A DNA stretch of 64,000 nt from Ramlibacter sp. PS4R-6 (lineage in GTDB: Bacteria > Pseudomonadota > Gammaproteobacteria > Burkholderiales > Burkholderiaceae_C), in NCBI RefSeq assembly GCF_037572775.1, contig NZ_JBBHKA010000001.1, positions 3,596,001 through 3,660,000 on the forward strand. Reading direction: 5' to 3'. The notes under the pieces were generated by a model. It was not told the DNA's origin, did no database searches, and saw only the letters and a program-made list of their open reading frames with translations. Numbering within the stretch: the first letter of the stretch is position 1; the number at the start of each line of letters is the position of its first letter. Below, in pieces: positions 48,447-58,381 of this stretch. The position numbers were made by a program, and so were the translations under genes.

Positions 48447-49144
48447 CCCTTGCGCAGGCGCGAGAGCGAAGCGCTCGCCAGTTCGGCGATGCGCTCCAGG
48501 AAGTCGGTGCCCATGCCCGAGGTGAAGCGCTGCGGGTCGGGCGAGGCCAGCACCAGCATGCCGAAGGCCGAGCCGGCTTCGCTGACCGAGCCTTCGCGCA
48601 AGGGGATGAGCGCGATCGACAGCGCCATGGCCGCGTCGTCGAGCCACTTCACCGCCTCGAAGCCGGAGTTCACGCCGCAGTACGGCTGCGTGAGCGAGGA
48701 AGCGAAAGCCTTCGCGTCGTCGGTGACGCCGTCGGCGAACACCTCCTTGCCGTACTTCGAATCCACGTCCCAGACCTTGATCGCCACCTGCGGCACCATG
48801 AACTGCGACTGGATCTCCGCGGCGATGGTGGCCGGCAGCGCGCGGCCCGACGTGACGCGGAACAGGTTGCGCGCCCAGCGGTGCAGGCGGTCGGCGATGA
48901 TCATGTTCTCGTTGCCGTGGCGCACCATGTCCATGATGCGGTGTTCCAGCGCCTTGATCTTCTCGCGCAGCATCTCGGCCTGCCGCTCCTGCAGGCTCAC
49001 CGCGCGGTTGCCGTGCGGGCTGGTCAGCTGCACGCCCGCCAGCAGCGCCGCGTGGCGCTCGAAGAAGTCGGGGGAGTTCGCCAGGTAGTTGGCGATGTCG
49101 TCCTCGGTGATCGGGTTCATGGTGCCGTTCTGGTTGTGTTTCAT
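48443..49144 (-). CDS. DUF484 family protein
   Basis: 233 residues from ATG 49144, overlapping the dapF stop (ATGA); an in-frame ATG lies eight codons later. N-terminal [21 protein letters not shown] is the DUF484 signature. A short coiled coil (about 50-75) and a GAF-like domain (about 80-228) follow. The biochemical role of DUF484 is unknown. The dapF-DUF484-xerC order is conserved in many proteobacteria, which suggests a link with Xer recombination or cell-wall supply. Confidence 0.9.
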   Translation of the reverse strand: MKHNQNGTMNPITEDDIANYLANSPDFFERHAALLAGVQLTSPHGNRAVSLQERQAEMLREKIKALEHRIMDMVRHGNENMIIADRLHRWARNLFRVTSGRALPATIAAEIQSQFMVPQVAIKVWDVDSKYGKEVFADGVTDDAKAFASSLTQPYCGVNSGFEAVKWLDDAAMALSIALIPLREGSVSEAGSAFGMLVLASPDPQRFTSGMGTDFLERIAELASASLSRLRKG

Positions 49145-50013
49145 GGTGATTCGGGGACTTCGATCTCCGCCTCGAAAACCGTCACGGCCGGGCCGGTCAT
49201 GAAGACCGGGCCCGCGCCGTCCCATTCGATGGTGAGCATGCCGCCGCGCGTCTCCACGTCGACGCGGCGGTCCAGCCGGCCCAGGCGGATGCCCGCGACG
49301 ACGGCCGCGCACGCGCCGGTGCCGCAGGCGAGTGTTTCGCCCGCGCCGCGCTCCCACACGCGCAGGCGGATGCGCGAGCGGCTCACCACCTGCATGAAGC
49401 CGGCGTTCACGCGGTTGGGAAAGCGCGAGTGGTGCTCGATCACGGGGCCCTGCGTGCCGACCGGCGCGCGGTCCACGTCCGCGACTTCCTGCACCGCGTG
49501 CGGGTTGCCCATGGAGAGGATGGCCAGGGGCACGATGGCCGAATCGGCGCTGGCGCCCAGCGCCAGGTGCCATTTCTGCCAGCCGCCGTCGGGCTGCGGC
49601 GACAGGCCCGCGGCGTCGAACGGCACCTGCGACGGCTCGAAGAAGGGCGCGCCCATGTCCACCGTGACGCGGCCGTCGGCATCCAGGCGCGGCTCGATCA
49701 CGCCGGAGAGAGTCTGCACGCGCACGCGGTCCTTGTCCGTCAGGCCCTTGTCGCGCACGTAGCGCACGAAGCAGCGCGCGCCGTTGCCGCACTGCTCCAC
49801 CTCGCCGCCGTCGGCGTTGTGGATCACGTATTCGAAATCGAGTCCCGCCGCCGGCGCCGGGCGCACGGTGAGGATCTGGTCGGCGCCGACGCCGAAGTGC
49901 CGGTCGGCGAGCCAGCGGTACTGCGACGGCTTCAGGCCCAGGCTTTCCTTCGTCTCGTCCAGGACGACGAAGTCGTTGCCCGCGCCATGCATCTTCGTGA
50001 AGCGAACCCGCAT
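49141..50013 (-). CDS. dapF: Diaminopimelate epimerase
   Basis: 290 residues. [13 protein letters not shown] near the N-terminus. The two catalytic cysteines lie in [12 protein letters not shown] and in [14 protein letters not shown]. It converts LL- to meso-diaminopimelate, the substrate of MurE and precursor of lysine. Divergent from the Nudix/MBL gene across 46 bases. Confidence 0.96.
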   Translation of the reverse strand: MRVRFTKMHGAGNDFVVLDETKESLGLKPSQYRWLADRHFGVGADQILTVRPAPAAGLDFEYVIHNADGGEVEQCGNGARCFVRYVRDKGLTDKDRVRVQTLSGVIEPRLDADGRVTVDMGAPFFEPSQVPFDAAGLSPQPDGGWQKWHLALGASADSAIVPLAILSMGNPHAVQEVADVDRAPVGTQGPVIEHHSRFPNRVNAGFMQVVSRSRIRLRVWERGAGETLACGTGACAAVVAGIRLGRLDRRVDVETRGGMLTIEWDGAGPVFMTGPAVTVFEAEIEVPESP

Positions 50014-50059
50014 GCCCCGGATTATCGAAGAGATTCCGCCCCAACCCGATAATCCGTCC

Positions 50060-51535
50060 ATGGTCAGAGCCACACAGTTGCTGCATCCGCAACGCGAACC
50101 CGTCGCCACGCGCCCCGCGGCCACCGTCCTGCTGCTGCGCGACACGCCGCAGGGCTTCGAGGTGCTGATGACGCGCCGCTCGGAGAAGGCGAGTTTCGCC
50201 CCCGGTGCGTTCGTCTTCCCGGGCGGCGTGGTCGACGCCGGCGAAACGCCCCCGCAAGCCGCCGTCCGCGAAACGCTCGAGGAGCTGTCCCTGCGGATCA
50301 CGCAGGACAGCCTGCACGTGCTGGCGCGCTGGATCACCGACCGCGACCTGCCCCGGCGCTTCGACGTGACCTTCTTCGTGGCCCGCATGCCCGAGGGCCA
50401 GGAGCCCGTGGCCGACGAAGCCGAGCAGTTCGAGCCGGTGTGGGTGCGCCCCGCCGACGCGCTGGCGCGCCACGAGGCCGGCAGCTTCTTCATGATCTTC
50501 CCGACCATCCGCACGCTGCAGCGGCTGGCGAAGTACGCCAACGTGCAGGAAGTGCTCGCCGCATGCCCGGGCGAACCGCTGTGGACCTCGTGCCCGCGCG
50601 CAGGCCTGGTGGGCGGCGCCGACACGCGCTACATGGAGCACGAGATGCCCTTCGGCGAGCTGGCGCTGGTCAGCCCCGACGGCCAGCTGGTGCACCACCT
50701 CGACTGGCGCGCCGACCAGGCCGTGCCGCTGCTGAAGAACGTCACGCGCATCACCGCGCCCAACCCCGGCGTGATGACGGGGCCCGGCACCAACAGCTAC
50801 CTCGTCGGCGACCCGAACACCGGCTATGTCGCCATCGATCCCGGCCCCAACGATCCCGCGCACATCGAGCGGCTGTGGCGCACCGCGGGCGGCGACATCC
50901 GCCTGATCCTGTGCACGCACTCGCATGCCGACCATTCGCCCGGCGCGCGGCCGCTGCAGCAGCTGTGCGCCACGAAGCCGCCGGTCCTGGGCCTGGCGTC
51001 GAAGCCCACGGCGCGCCCGGCCAGCGAGTTCACGCCCGATCGCGAGATTGCCGACGGCGAAGAGGTCTTCGTCGAGGGCGGCGGCGTGCGCCACACCTTG
51101 CGCGCCGTGCACACGCCCGGCCATGCCGCGAACCACACCTGCTTCGTGCTGGTGGAAGACGCCCTGCTTTTTTCGGGCGACCACATCCTGAACGGCAGCA
51201 CGACGGTGGTGGACCCGCCCGACGGCGACATGAGCGCCTACATCGAATCGCTCGACAAGCTGCGGCGCGCGTGCGACGAGCGCGGCATCGAGTTCATCCT
51301 GCCCGCGCATGGCTATGTGCTGGGTTTCGCGCCGCTCGCGATCGCGCACCTGAAGTCGCACCGGCTCGCCCGCGAGGCGAAGGTGATCGCCGCCATGCGC
51401 GCGAAGCCCGCGGGGTCGATGGACGACTGGGTGCAGATCGCCTACGACGACGTGCCGCCGCGCATGTGGCCGGTGGCGCAGCGCTCGCTGCTGGCGCACG
51501 TGCAGCGCATCGAGGCGCTGGGCCTGCTCGGCTAA
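50060..51535 (+). CDS. Nudix hydrolase fused to a metallo-beta-lactamase-fold hydrolase
   Basis: 491 residues in two enzymatic halves. Residues about 15-160 are a Nudix domain with the box G56-x5-E-x7-RETLEEL (55-77) intact. Residues about 225-490 are a metallo-beta-lactamase fold with HSHADH at 287-292 and the later metal ligands in HTPGHAANH and FSGDHI, resembling LACTB2-like nucleases. The two may act on linked nucleotide or CoA-type substrates, but the substrate is not readable. No signal peptide. Confidence 0.85.
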   Translation: MVRATQLLHPQREPVATRPAATVLLLRDTPQGFEVLMTRRSEKASFAPGAFVFPGGVVDAGETPPQAAVRETLEELSLRITQDSLHVLARWITDRDLPRRFDVTFFVARMPEGQEPVADEAEQFEPVWVRPADALARHEAGSFFMIFPTIRTLQRLAKYANVQEVLAACPGEPLWTSCPRAGLVGGADTRYMEHEMPFGELALVSPDGQLVHHLDWRADQAVPLLKNVTRITAPNPGVMTGPGTNSYLVGDPNTGYVAIDPGPNDPAHIERLWRTAGGDIRLILCTHSHADHSPGARPLQQLCATKPPVLGLASKPTARPASEFTPDREIADGEEVFVEGGGVRHTLRAVHTPGHAANHTCFVLVEDALLFSGDHILNGSTTVVDPPDGDMSAYIESLDKLRRACDERGIEFILPAHGYVLGFAPLAIAHLKSHRLAREAKVIAAMRAKPAGSMDDWVQIAYDDVPPRMWPVAQRSLLAHVQRIEALGLLG

Positions 51536-51567
51536 ACTGGCCGCGCCATCGACAGGGAGACAGGGGC

Positions 51568-52830
51568 ATGGAGATCGAAGCAGGCGCAGCGGCGCCGCGC
51601 ACGCACGCATCGGGCCAACGCGTCGACACGGAGGCGATGCTGGCCCCGGGCATCGAGGCCTTCCCGCTGCGCTTCACGGGAACGGGCGGCGAGTTCTTCC
51701 GCGTCTGGATCGTCAACGTGCTGCTGTCCATCGTGACGCTGGGCTTCTACACGCCCTTCGCGCGCCGGCGCACGGCGCAGTACTTCTTCTCGCACACCGA
51801 CGTGGCCGGCAGCCCGCTGGAGTTCACCGCGCAGCAGCGCAAGATGGTGATCGGCTTCCTGGTGCTGGTGGGCCTGTACATCGCGTTCAACGTCGCCAGC
51901 GAAACGGGGCAGGACGCGACCGTCGCCTTCTTCATGCTGGCCGGCGCCGTACTGGCGCCGTACTTCTGGGCCAGCGCGATGCGCTTCCGCCTGAGCGCCA
52001 CGCGCTGGCGCGGCCTGCGCCTGCAGTTCGCGCCGTCGTGGGGCGAGGTCTACAAGGCCAGCTGGCCGGTGTTCGTGATCGCGCTGGTGTGGATCGGCGT
52101 GAGTTTCGCGGCCGGCGTGCTCTTCGAGCCGTCGCAAGCCACCGGGCGCGGGCCGCGCCTGCCGAAGATTCCCGGCGTGTTCTGGCTGGCCGTCGCGGCG
52201 GCGCTGGTGGCAACGGTGCTGTGCACCATCCGGCTGGAGTTCAACTACAAGAGCCTGCTGGTGCTGCGTGCGCGCATCGGCGGCGAGTCGGGCCGCTGGA
52301 AGCCGGTGTACGGTGACTTCGTGCGCATCTGGCTCGCCACGCTGGGCGTGCTGTTCCTGTCGATGCTCACGATGGTGGCCCTCATCGCGGGCGTCGTGTT
52401 CCTCTTCGTCGGCAAATCGAAGGTTCCCGCCGACCTGGGTTCGCTCGGCTTCGCGCTGCTCGTCCTGGTGCCGCTCGCGGCGCTGGTCGGCATGCTGGTC
52501 GCCATCGCGCCGGTGCGCGCGTACCGCGAGGCCCGCATGTTCCAGCTGGTGTGGAACAACGTGGGCGTCAGCCAGATCGCGCGCTTCAAGTGCGACCTGA
52601 GCGCGTGGCGCTACGTGCTGCTGCGCATCCGCAACGTGCTGCTCACCGTGTTCACGCTGGGTTTCTGGCGCCCGTTCGCGCGCGTCAGCGAGCACCGCAT
52701 GAGGACCGAATCGGTCACGCTGCACGTCAAGGGCGGGCTCGACCAATTGGCCGGCCGCCTCGCGCGGCAGCAGGAAGGCGGCGTGGGCGACGCGCTGGCC
52801 GACGCCGTGGGGCTGGACCTCGTCGGCTGA
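51568..52830 (+). CDS. DUF898 (YjgN-like) membrane protein
   Basis: 420 residues with about eight hydrophobic helices. The repeated phrases FTLGFWRPFAR and VTLGFYTPFARRRTAQYFF, with FTGTGGEFFRVWIVN, are typical of the YjgN/DUF898 family; the near-repeat at both ends suggests an internal duplication. Function is unknown. It is followed after four bases by an M48 peptidase, a pairing that suggests joint action on the envelope. Confidence 0.85.
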   Translation: MEIEAGAAAPRTHASGQRVDTEAMLAPGIEAFPLRFTGTGGEFFRVWIVNVLLSIVTLGFYTPFARRRTAQYFFSHTDVAGSPLEFTAQQRKMVIGFLVLVGLYIAFNVASETGQDATVAFFMLAGAVLAPYFWASAMRFRLSATRWRGLRLQFAPSWGEVYKASWPVFVIALVWIGVSFAAGVLFEPSQATGRGPRLPKIPGVFWLAVAAALVATVLCTIRLEFNYKSLLVLRARIGGESGRWKPVYGDFVRIWLATLGVLFLSMLTMVALIAGVVFLFVGKSKVPADLGSLGFALLVLVPLAALVGMLVAIAPVRAYREARMFQLVWNNVGVSQIARFKCDLSAWRYVLLRIRNVLLTVFTLGFWRPFARVSEHRMRTESVTLHVKGGLDQLAGRLARQQEGGVGDALADAVGLDLVG

Positions 52831-52834
52831 CACC

Positions 52835-53920
52835 ATGCGCGGCCGCTGGTTCGATGGCCGCAGCAGCCGGCCGCGCGAAGTCGACGTCCGGCTGGAACCC
52901 GCGCCCGGCGGGCCGACTCTTGTGCTCCTGCCCGTGGACGGCACGCCCGGCGAATCCTTCGCGGCGCGCGACGTCGAATGGCCCGAGGCGTGGAGCGCGA
53001 AGCGCGCACCGAAACGCGTGACCGTCGCCCTCGGCGACGCCGGCACGCTGGAGGTGGACGAGCCCCTCGCGTGGCAATCCGCCTTCGAAGCCGCGGGCGG
53101 GCGCAACCGGCTGGCCACGCGCATGCAGACGCGGTGGAAGACCTTCCTCACGGTTTTCCTGCTCGCCGGGCTGGGCCTGGCGGCGTTCTACCGGTGGGGG
53201 ACGCCGTGGGCAGCGACGCAGGTCACGCGGCAAGTGCCGCTCACATGGGAGCTCTCGCTGAGCGAACGCGCCATGTCCCAGCTGGACGAAGCGTGGCTCA
53301 AGCCGAGCAAGCTGCCGGCGCAGCGGCAGGCGGAGCTGAAGCAGCGCTTCGACGAACTCGCGCGCGCCGTCGACCCGTCGATGAAACGCTATGGCGCCTA
53401 CTCGCCGAAGCTCACGCTCGCCTTCCGTTCCGGCATGGGCCCCAACGCGTTCGCGCTGCCCGGCGGCACGATCGTGATGACCGATGCGCTGGTGGAGGAA
53501 GCACAGAAGCAGGAATTGCGCGACGACGCGCTGGTGGGCGTGCTCGCGCACGAGATCGGCCACGTGTTCCACCGCCACACCACGCGCATCGTGGTGGAAC
53601 AGGCGGTGCTGAACGTCGGCCTGGGCCTGGCGATGGGCGACGTGTCGTCGCTGGTGTCGCTCGCGGGCTCGGCCATCACGGGGCTGGCCTACCGGCGCGC
53701 GCACGAGACCGAGGCCGATTGCTTTTCGGTGGCGCTGCTGCGCAAGGTGAAGGTGGCGACGCCGCCGATGGCCGATTTGCTGCTGGCGCTCGAAGCGCTG
53801 CAGGCGGGCGGCAAGGCGCCCGCGAAGTCGTCGGGCGCGCTGGATTTGCTCAGCAGCCACCCGGCCACGCACGAGCGCGCGCTGGCGCTGCGCTCCGGCG
53901 GCGGCGGGGCCTGCCGCTGA
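52835..53920 (+). CDS. M48-family membrane metallopeptidase
   Basis: 361 residues. An N-terminal cytosolic domain (1-100) is followed by one membrane helix (about 103-119) and an extracytoplasmic M48 protease domain. The zinc motif HEIGH lies at 239-243, after FALPGGTIVMTDALVEEA, and the third ligand region is HETEADCFS. Family members (BepA/Ste24/LoiP-like) degrade misfolded envelope proteins. Cotranscribed with the DUF898 gene. Confidence 0.88.
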   Translation: MRGRWFDGRSSRPREVDVRLEPAPGGPTLVLLPVDGTPGESFAARDVEWPEAWSAKRAPKRVTVALGDAGTLEVDEPLAWQSAFEAAGGRNRLATRMQTRWKTFLTVFLLAGLGLAAFYRWGTPWAATQVTRQVPLTWELSLSERAMSQLDEAWLKPSKLPAQRQAELKQRFDELARAVDPSMKRYGAYSPKLTLAFRSGMGPNAFALPGGTIVMTDALVEEAQKQELRDDALVGVLAHEIGHVFHRHTTRIVVEQAVLNVGLGLAMGDVSSLVSLAGSAITGLAYRRAHETEADCFSVALLRKVKVATPPMADLLLALEALQAGGKAPAKSSGALDLLSSHPATHERALALRSGGGGACR

Positions 53921-53930
53921 AAAAGAAAAA
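53921..53930 (-). terminator. T-rich end of rnpB
   Basis: Minus-strand TTTTTCTTTT directly after the P1 helix of RNase P RNA, which itself can serve as the terminator stem. It also touches the stop of the convergent M48 gene. Confidence 0.6.
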
Positions 53931-54259
53931 GTGTGAAGTCCGCCGTACGCCGGATTCTGTGCGTCCCTTGCGGGACGTGACCGTCATTCCTCTGGGCCGG
54001 GGGTCGCCCCACCGGCTCGGTGCTACCTACCCGCCAGCTCCGCGGAGCCACATCAACGCTGGCCTATTTGGTATTGCTGCGCGTAGAGATTGCCCGTTTC
54101 ACCCTCGCACACCTTGCGGCGTGAAAGACTCGTCTCTGTTGCTCTGATCCTCGCCTCACGGCGGACAGGAGTTACCTGCTACGCTGCCCTGTGCAGTCCG
54201 GACGTTCCTCCGGTGCCAGGTTTCCCATGCGGCACCAGCGACGGCCTGGCGGGCTTCAC
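53931..54259 (-). ncRNA. rnpB: RNase P RNA (M1 RNA)
   Basis: On the minus strand the conserved bacterial type A landmarks appear in order: GGAGGAACGTCCGGACTGCA and CAGGGCAGCGTAGCAGG near the 5' end, then GGTGAAACGGGCAATC, CCAAATAGGCC, GGTAGGTAGCACCGAG, AGAGGAATGACGG and ACAGAATCCGG near the 3' end. The ends GTGAAGCCCGCC and GGCGGACTTCAC pair with one mismatch, forming helix P1, which sets the boundaries to within a few bases. A T-rich run (53921-53930) follows. It is the catalytic RNA that trims tRNA 5' ends. No protein frame is expected here. Confidence 0.93.
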
Positions 54260-54312
54260 GGGGCGTATTATCCCCGGCACTTCAACTGGCCGCTCGACAC
54301 GGCCCCGAAGCC

Positions 54313-55950
54313 ATGATCCGCATCTCCGAAATCAAGCTGCCGCTGGCGGCCGTCCCGCCCGAGGAAGGCGTGCATCCGCTCGAGGCGCTGCGCGCCGCCG
54401 CGTCCGCCAGGCTCGGCGCGCCGGTCACGCAGCTCGAGGTCTTCAAGCGCAGCTTCGACGCTCGCAAGGCCGAGCTGGCGGCCGTCTACATCGTGGACGC
54501 CGCCGTCGCCGACGAAGACGCCGTCCTGGCGCGGCACGAACGCGACCCGCACATCGCACGCACGCCCGACATGGCGTGGCAGGCGCCCGCGCGTTTCGAT
54601 GCGGCGCCCGAGCGGCGCCCCGTCGTCGTCGGCTTCGGCCCCTGCGGCATCTTCGCCGCGCTCGTGCTCGCGCAAATGGGCCTGAGGCCCATCGTGCTGG
54701 AGCGCGGCAAGACGGTGCGCGAGCGCACCAAGGACACCTGGGGCCTGTGGCGCAAGCGCGAACTGCAACCGGAGAGCAACGTGCAGTTCGGCGAAGGCGG
54801 CGCCGGCACTTTCTCCGACGGCAAGCTGTACAGCCAGATCAAGGACCCGCGCCACCTCGGGCGCAAGGTGATGCGCGAGTTCGTCGCGGCCGGCGCGCCG
54901 GAAGAAATCCTCTACGTCGCGCACCCGCACATCGGCACCTTCCGCCTGGTGAAGGTGGTGGAGAACATGCGCGCGGAGATCGAGCGGCTGGGCGGCGAGG
55001 TGCGCTTCCAGCAGCGCGTGACGGACGTGCACACCGAGGACGGCCACCTGCGCGGCTTGACGGTGCTGGACCAGGCGACGGGCACTTCGAGCGAATTGCG
55101 CACCGACCACGCCGTGCTGGCCCTGGGCCACAGCTCGCGCGACACCTTCGAGATGCTGCACGCACGCGGCGTGTTCATGGAGGCCAAGCCTTTTTCCATC
55201 GGCTTTCGCATCGAGCATCCGCAGGGCGTGATCGACCGCGCGCGCTGGGGCAAGCATGCCGGCCACCCACTGCTGGGCGCTGCGGACTACAAGCTCGTGC
55301 ACCACGCCGCCAACGGGCGCGCGGTGTACAGCTTCTGCATGTGCCCTGGCGGGACCGTCGTGGCGGCCACATCGGAAGCGGGGCGCGTCGTGACGAACGG
55401 CATGAGCCAGTACTCGCGCAACGAGCGCAATGCCAACGCCGGCATCGTCGTGGCCATCGAACCCGAGCGCGACTACCCGGGCGGCGTGCTCGCCGGCGTA
55501 GGCCTGCAGCGCGAGCTGGAGTCGCGCGCCTTCGTGCTCGGTGGCGAAACCTACGATGCGCCGGGCCAATTGGTGGGTGACTTCGTCGCGGGCAAGCCGT
55601 CAACGGCCTTCGGCGACGTGCAACCGTCGTACAAGCCCGGCGTGAAGCTCGGCGACCTGCACGCCGCCCTGCCCGCCTTCGCCATCGAGGCGATTCGCGA
55701 AGCGCTGCCCGCCTTCGGCCGCAAGATCCGCGGCTACGACATGCCCGATGCGGTGCTGACGGGCGTGGAAACGCGCACGTCCTCGCCGGTGCGCATCACG
55801 CGCGGCGAGGACTTGCAAAGCTTGAACGTCCGCGGGCTTTACCCGGCCGGTGAAGGCGCGGGCTACGCCGGCGGCATCCTCTCCGCCGGCGTCGACGGCA
55901 TCAAGGTGGGCGAGGCCGTCGCCCTCTCGATCGCGGCTTACGCCGCCTGA
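54313..55950 (+). CDS. FAD-dependent dehydrogenase (COG2509-type)
   Basis: 545 residues. N-terminal ferredoxin-like cap (1-95), then a Rossmann FAD-binding motif [20 protein letters not shown] at about 104-123. It continues with [17 protein letters not shown], characteristic of this family, and the C-terminal [22 protein letters not shown]. No membrane segment. The oxidised substrate is unknown. It diverges from rnpB and overlaps the htpX 3' end convergently by 13 bases. Confidence 0.85.
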   Translation: MIRISEIKLPLAAVPPEEGVHPLEALRAAASARLGAPVTQLEVFKRSFDARKAELAAVYIVDAAVADEDAVLARHERDPHIARTPDMAWQAPARFDAAPERRPVVVGFGPCGIFAALVLAQMGLRPIVLERGKTVRERTKDTWGLWRKRELQPESNVQFGEGGAGTFSDGKLYSQIKDPRHLGRKVMREFVAAGAPEEILYVAHPHIGTFRLVKVVENMRAEIERLGGEVRFQQRVTDVHTEDGHLRGLTVLDQATGTSSELRTDHAVLALGHSSRDTFEMLHARGVFMEAKPFSIGFRIEHPQGVIDRARWGKHAGHPLLGAADYKLVHHAANGRAVYSFCMCPGGTVVAATSEAGRVVTNGMSQYSRNERNANAGIVVAIEPERDYPGGVLAGVGLQRELESRAFVLGGETYDAPGQLVGDFVAGKPSTAFGDVQPSYKPGVKLGDLHAALPAFAIEAIREALPAFGRKIRGYDMPDAVLTGVETRTSSPVRITRGEDLQSLNVRGLYPAGEGAGYAGGILSAGVDGIKVGEAVALSIAAYAA

Positions 55951-56807
55951 AGCGCGGCGATCCGCTCCTCGATGGGCGGGTGCGTGGAGAACAGCTTGCC
56001 CACGCCCGAGGTGATGCCCATGGTCTGCAGGCCCTTGGGCAGCTCGCCGGGGACCATGCCGCCCAGGCGGGCCAGCGCGTTGATCATCGGCTGCTTCTGG
56101 CCCATGAGCGCCGTCGAGCCGGCATCGGCGCGGAATTCGCGCCGGCGCGAGAACCACGCGACGATGAGCGCCGCGAGGAAGCCCAGCACGATGTCCAGCA
56201 CGATGGTGGTGATGTAGTAGCCGATGCCGGGGCCGCGGCGCTCTTCGCCGCGGCTGAGCCAGCCGTCCACCACGTAGCCGATCACGCGCGAGGCGAACAC
56301 CACGAAGGTGTTCATCACGCCCTGGATCAGCGTCATGGTGACCATGTCGCCGTTGGCGATGTGCGAGACCTCGTGGCCGATGACGGCCTCGACCTCGTCG
56401 CGCGTCATGCCTTGCAGCAGGCCGGTGGAGACGGCCACGAGCGCGCTGTTCTTGAACGCGCCGGTGGCGAACGCATTGGGCTCGCCGTCGAAGATGCCGA
56501 CCTCGGGCATGCCGATGCCCGCGCGCTCGGCGAAGCGGCGCACGGTTTCGACGATCCACGCTTCGTCGGCGCCTTCGGTGCCCGTGATGACGCGCACGCC
56601 CGACGTCCACTTCGCCAGCGGCTTGGACAGCAGCAGCGAGATGATCGCGCCGCCGAAGCCCATCACGAACGCGAAGGCCAGCAGCGACGTGAGGTTCAGG
56701 CCCTGCGCCGTCAGGTACTGGTTGACGCCCAGCAGCGAGGCGACGATGCCCAGCACCACGATGACGGCCAGGTTGGTGGCCAGGAACAGGAAGATTCGTT
56801 TCGCCAA
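55938..56807 (-). CDS. htpX: Membrane protease HtpX
   Basis: 289 residues. Two N-terminal membrane helices (about 4-25 and 38-60) and two more at about 155-200. Zinc motif HEVSH at 145-149 after [12 protein letters not shown], and a later glutamate ligand in REFRADAGS. HtpX is an M48 heat-shock protease that, with FtsH, clears damaged inner-membrane proteins. A sigma-32-like promoter lies directly upstream, which fits the heat-shock role. Confidence 0.95.
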   Translation of the reverse strand: MAKRIFLFLATNLAVIVVLGIVASLLGVNQYLTAQGLNLTSLLAFAFVMGFGGAIISLLLSKPLAKWTSGVRVITGTEGADEAWIVETVRRFAERAGIGMPEVGIFDGEPNAFATGAFKNSALVAVSTGLLQGMTRDEVEAVIGHEVSHIANGDMVTMTLIQGVMNTFVVFASRVIGYVVDGWLSRGEERRGPGIGYYITTIVLDIVLGFLAALIVAWFSRRREFRADAGSTALMGQKQPMINALARLGGMVPGELPKGLQTMGITSGVGKLFSTHPPIEERIAALQAA

Positions 56808-56846
56808 GGTCGGTTTCTCCGATAAGGGCGGTTCACCCCGAGCGCC

Positions 56847-56875
56847 AGATGGGGGCGGCTGGCGCCGCCTTCAAG
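56847..56875 (-). promoter_or_regulatory. Sigma-32 (heat-shock) promoter of htpX
   Basis: On the minus strand CTTGAAG (56875-56869) and CCCCATCT (56854-56847) are separated by 14 bases. The consensus is CTTGAAA, 11-16 bases, CCCCATnT, so the match is 6/7 and 8/8. Transcription should begin around 56840, about 33 bases before htpX. The -35 box contains the TGA stop of the DUF3025 gene (56873-56871). A 7-bp palindrome (56842-56848 with 56859-56865) overlaps the -10 region. Confidence 0.8.
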
Positions 56876-57590
56876 GCTCGGGGCGGCGCACGGGCTGTTG
56901 GAGGTTCGTTCTGCGCCCGGCTGCTCTGAAGACCAGGGAGTCATCATAGAAGGAAAAGTTCTGGTTTTCGGGGCTCCAGCCGGGGATGCCCATCAGCGGC
57001 AGGGGCGCGAAAGGCTTGGTTGCCAGCGCCTCGCGCGTGACGTCGGCGGGGCCCAGCCAGACGTGCGCGGTGAGGTCCTTGCGCGGCGCCAGCAGCTTTT
57101 CGAGCAACGCGTGGCCGAAGACGGTGACCTGCGCCTGCGCCCAGAGCGGCCGCAGGTCGACGAAGAGGCGCCGCCAGTCGCGCGCCACGAGCGCGTCGCG
57201 GAGGGCGTCGGGCGCTTCCAGGAACGCGCCGTTTTCGTCCAGGAGCGTGACCGCATCGCGCACCGGCCCGCGCCGGCCACCAACGCCGTCGCGCGCGATC
57301 TCGCCGGCCTGCACTTCGTTCAGCCGCTGCTTCAGTTGCGGAAAGCGCAGCCAGGCCAGGCCGTTGAAGAAGTCGTGCGCGTTGTCGCGCGTGGGGATGC
57401 TGCGCGTGCGGAAGACGAAGGCCTCGTAGGGCTCGCCTTCCGGCATGTCGGACTGCGCCACGAAACGGAAAGCACCGGCCGAGCCGAGCGCGGTGGACAA
57501 TGGCCGCGTGCGCCAGGCTTGCAGCACGCCTTCGCCGACATCGCGCCACGGTGCGAACCATGGCGCCAGCCAGTCCACGCCAATGGCCAT
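56871..57590 (-). CDS. DUF3025 family protein
   Basis: 239 residues from ATG 57590, which overlaps the NYN-gene stop as TGATG; a GTG three bases earlier is the alternative. The family signature is in HDFFNGLAWLRFPQLKQRLN. The C-terminus (LPLMGIPGWSPENQN) is also typical. No membrane segment or signal peptide. The function of DUF3025 is unknown. It is the last gene of the pyrC-NYN-DUF3025 run before htpX has its own promoter. Confidence 0.85.
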   Translation of the reverse strand: MAIGVDWLAPWFAPWRDVGEGVLQAWRTRPLSTALGSAGAFRFVAQSDMPEGEPYEAFVFRTRSIPTRDNAHDFFNGLAWLRFPQLKQRLNEVQAGEIARDGVGGRRGPVRDAVTLLDENGAFLEAPDALRDALVARDWRRLFVDLRPLWAQAQVTVFGHALLEKLLAPRKDLTAHVWLGPADVTREALATKPFAPLPLMGIPGWSPENQNFSFYDDSLVFRAAGRRTNLQQPVRRPEP

Positions 57591-58381
57591 CACCCCTTGT
57601 CCGGCCTGGAGGCCACGGCGCGCACGGCAATCTGGGACGTCCCCTCGTCACGAAAATCGAACAGCCCCGTGGCCGCCATGAGTTTCGTGAGGGTGGCGTA
57701 GCCGTAGTTGCGAGGATCGAACGACGTTTTGTTCGCAATGTGGGTGCCGACCGCACCGACACGCGCCCAGCCGGATTCGTCCTTGCTGGCATTGACGGCG
57801 TCGCGGAGCAAGACGACCAGCTTCGAGTCGCGCCTCAGGTCGTTGCCCGGCACGCGCAGCCTCGCGGGTCGAACGGGGACCCCGGGCGCAGCGCCATCGC
57901 TGTCGGGTTCGACCGCGGAGACGGGTGCGGATTCTCCCAGCGACTCGAAGTAGAGGAAGCGCGAGCAGGCATTCACGAAGGGCTTCGGGGTTTGCGCGGC
58001 CCCGAACCCGTACACCGCCGCGCCCTTGCCCCGCAAATGCATCACCAGGGGCGTGAAGTCGGCATCGGAAGAGACGATGCCGAAAGCATCCGGCTTGTCG
58101 GAGTACAAGAGTTCCATCGCGTCGACGGTCATCGCCATGTCGCTGGCATTCTTGCCCCGCGAGTAGTCGAATTGCTGGATGGGCCGGATCGCGTATTCGA
58201 GGAGCTTTTCCTGCCACCCTCGCAAGGCCGCCTTGGTCCAGTTGCCGTAGGCCCGCCGCACGTTGATGACGCCGAGCGTGGAGAGCTCCGTGGTGATCTC
58301 GTCGATCTTCTCGGCCGGCGCGTTGTCGGCGTCGATCAACAACGCGATCCTCAGGTGCAGCTTTTCGGTAATCGCGCTCAT
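57590..58381 (-). CDS. NYN-domain putative RNase with OST-HTH/LOTUS-like C-terminus
   Basis: 263 residues from ATG 58381, overlapping the pyrC stop (ATGA). Residues about 8-155 are a PIN-like NYN domain: [12 protein letters not shown] with the first aspartates (16-20), [13 protein letters not shown], and [18 protein letters not shown] with the acidic cluster. A linker leads to an OST-HTH/LOTUS-like RNA-binding domain (about 195-262). The expected activity is metal-dependent RNA cleavage in the cytosol; the target is unknown. Confidence 0.85.
   Translation of the reverse strand: MSAITEKLHLRIALLIDADNAPAEKIDEITTELSTLGVINVRRAYGNWTKAALRGWQEKLLEYAIRPIQQFDYSRGKNASDMAMTVDAMELLYSDKPDAFGIVSSDADFTPLVMHLRGKGAAVYGFGAAQTPKPFVNACSRFLYFESLGESAPVSAVEPDSDGAAPGVPVRPARLRVPGNDLRRDSKLVVLLRDAVNASKDESGWARVGAVGTHIANKTSFDPRNYGYATLTKLMAATGLFDFRDEGTSQIAVRAVASRPDKG

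Noticed and set aside
53921-54300. Open frames running through the region after the M48 gene
   Set aside because: The region is RNase P RNA on the minus strand; frames crossing it lack protein features.
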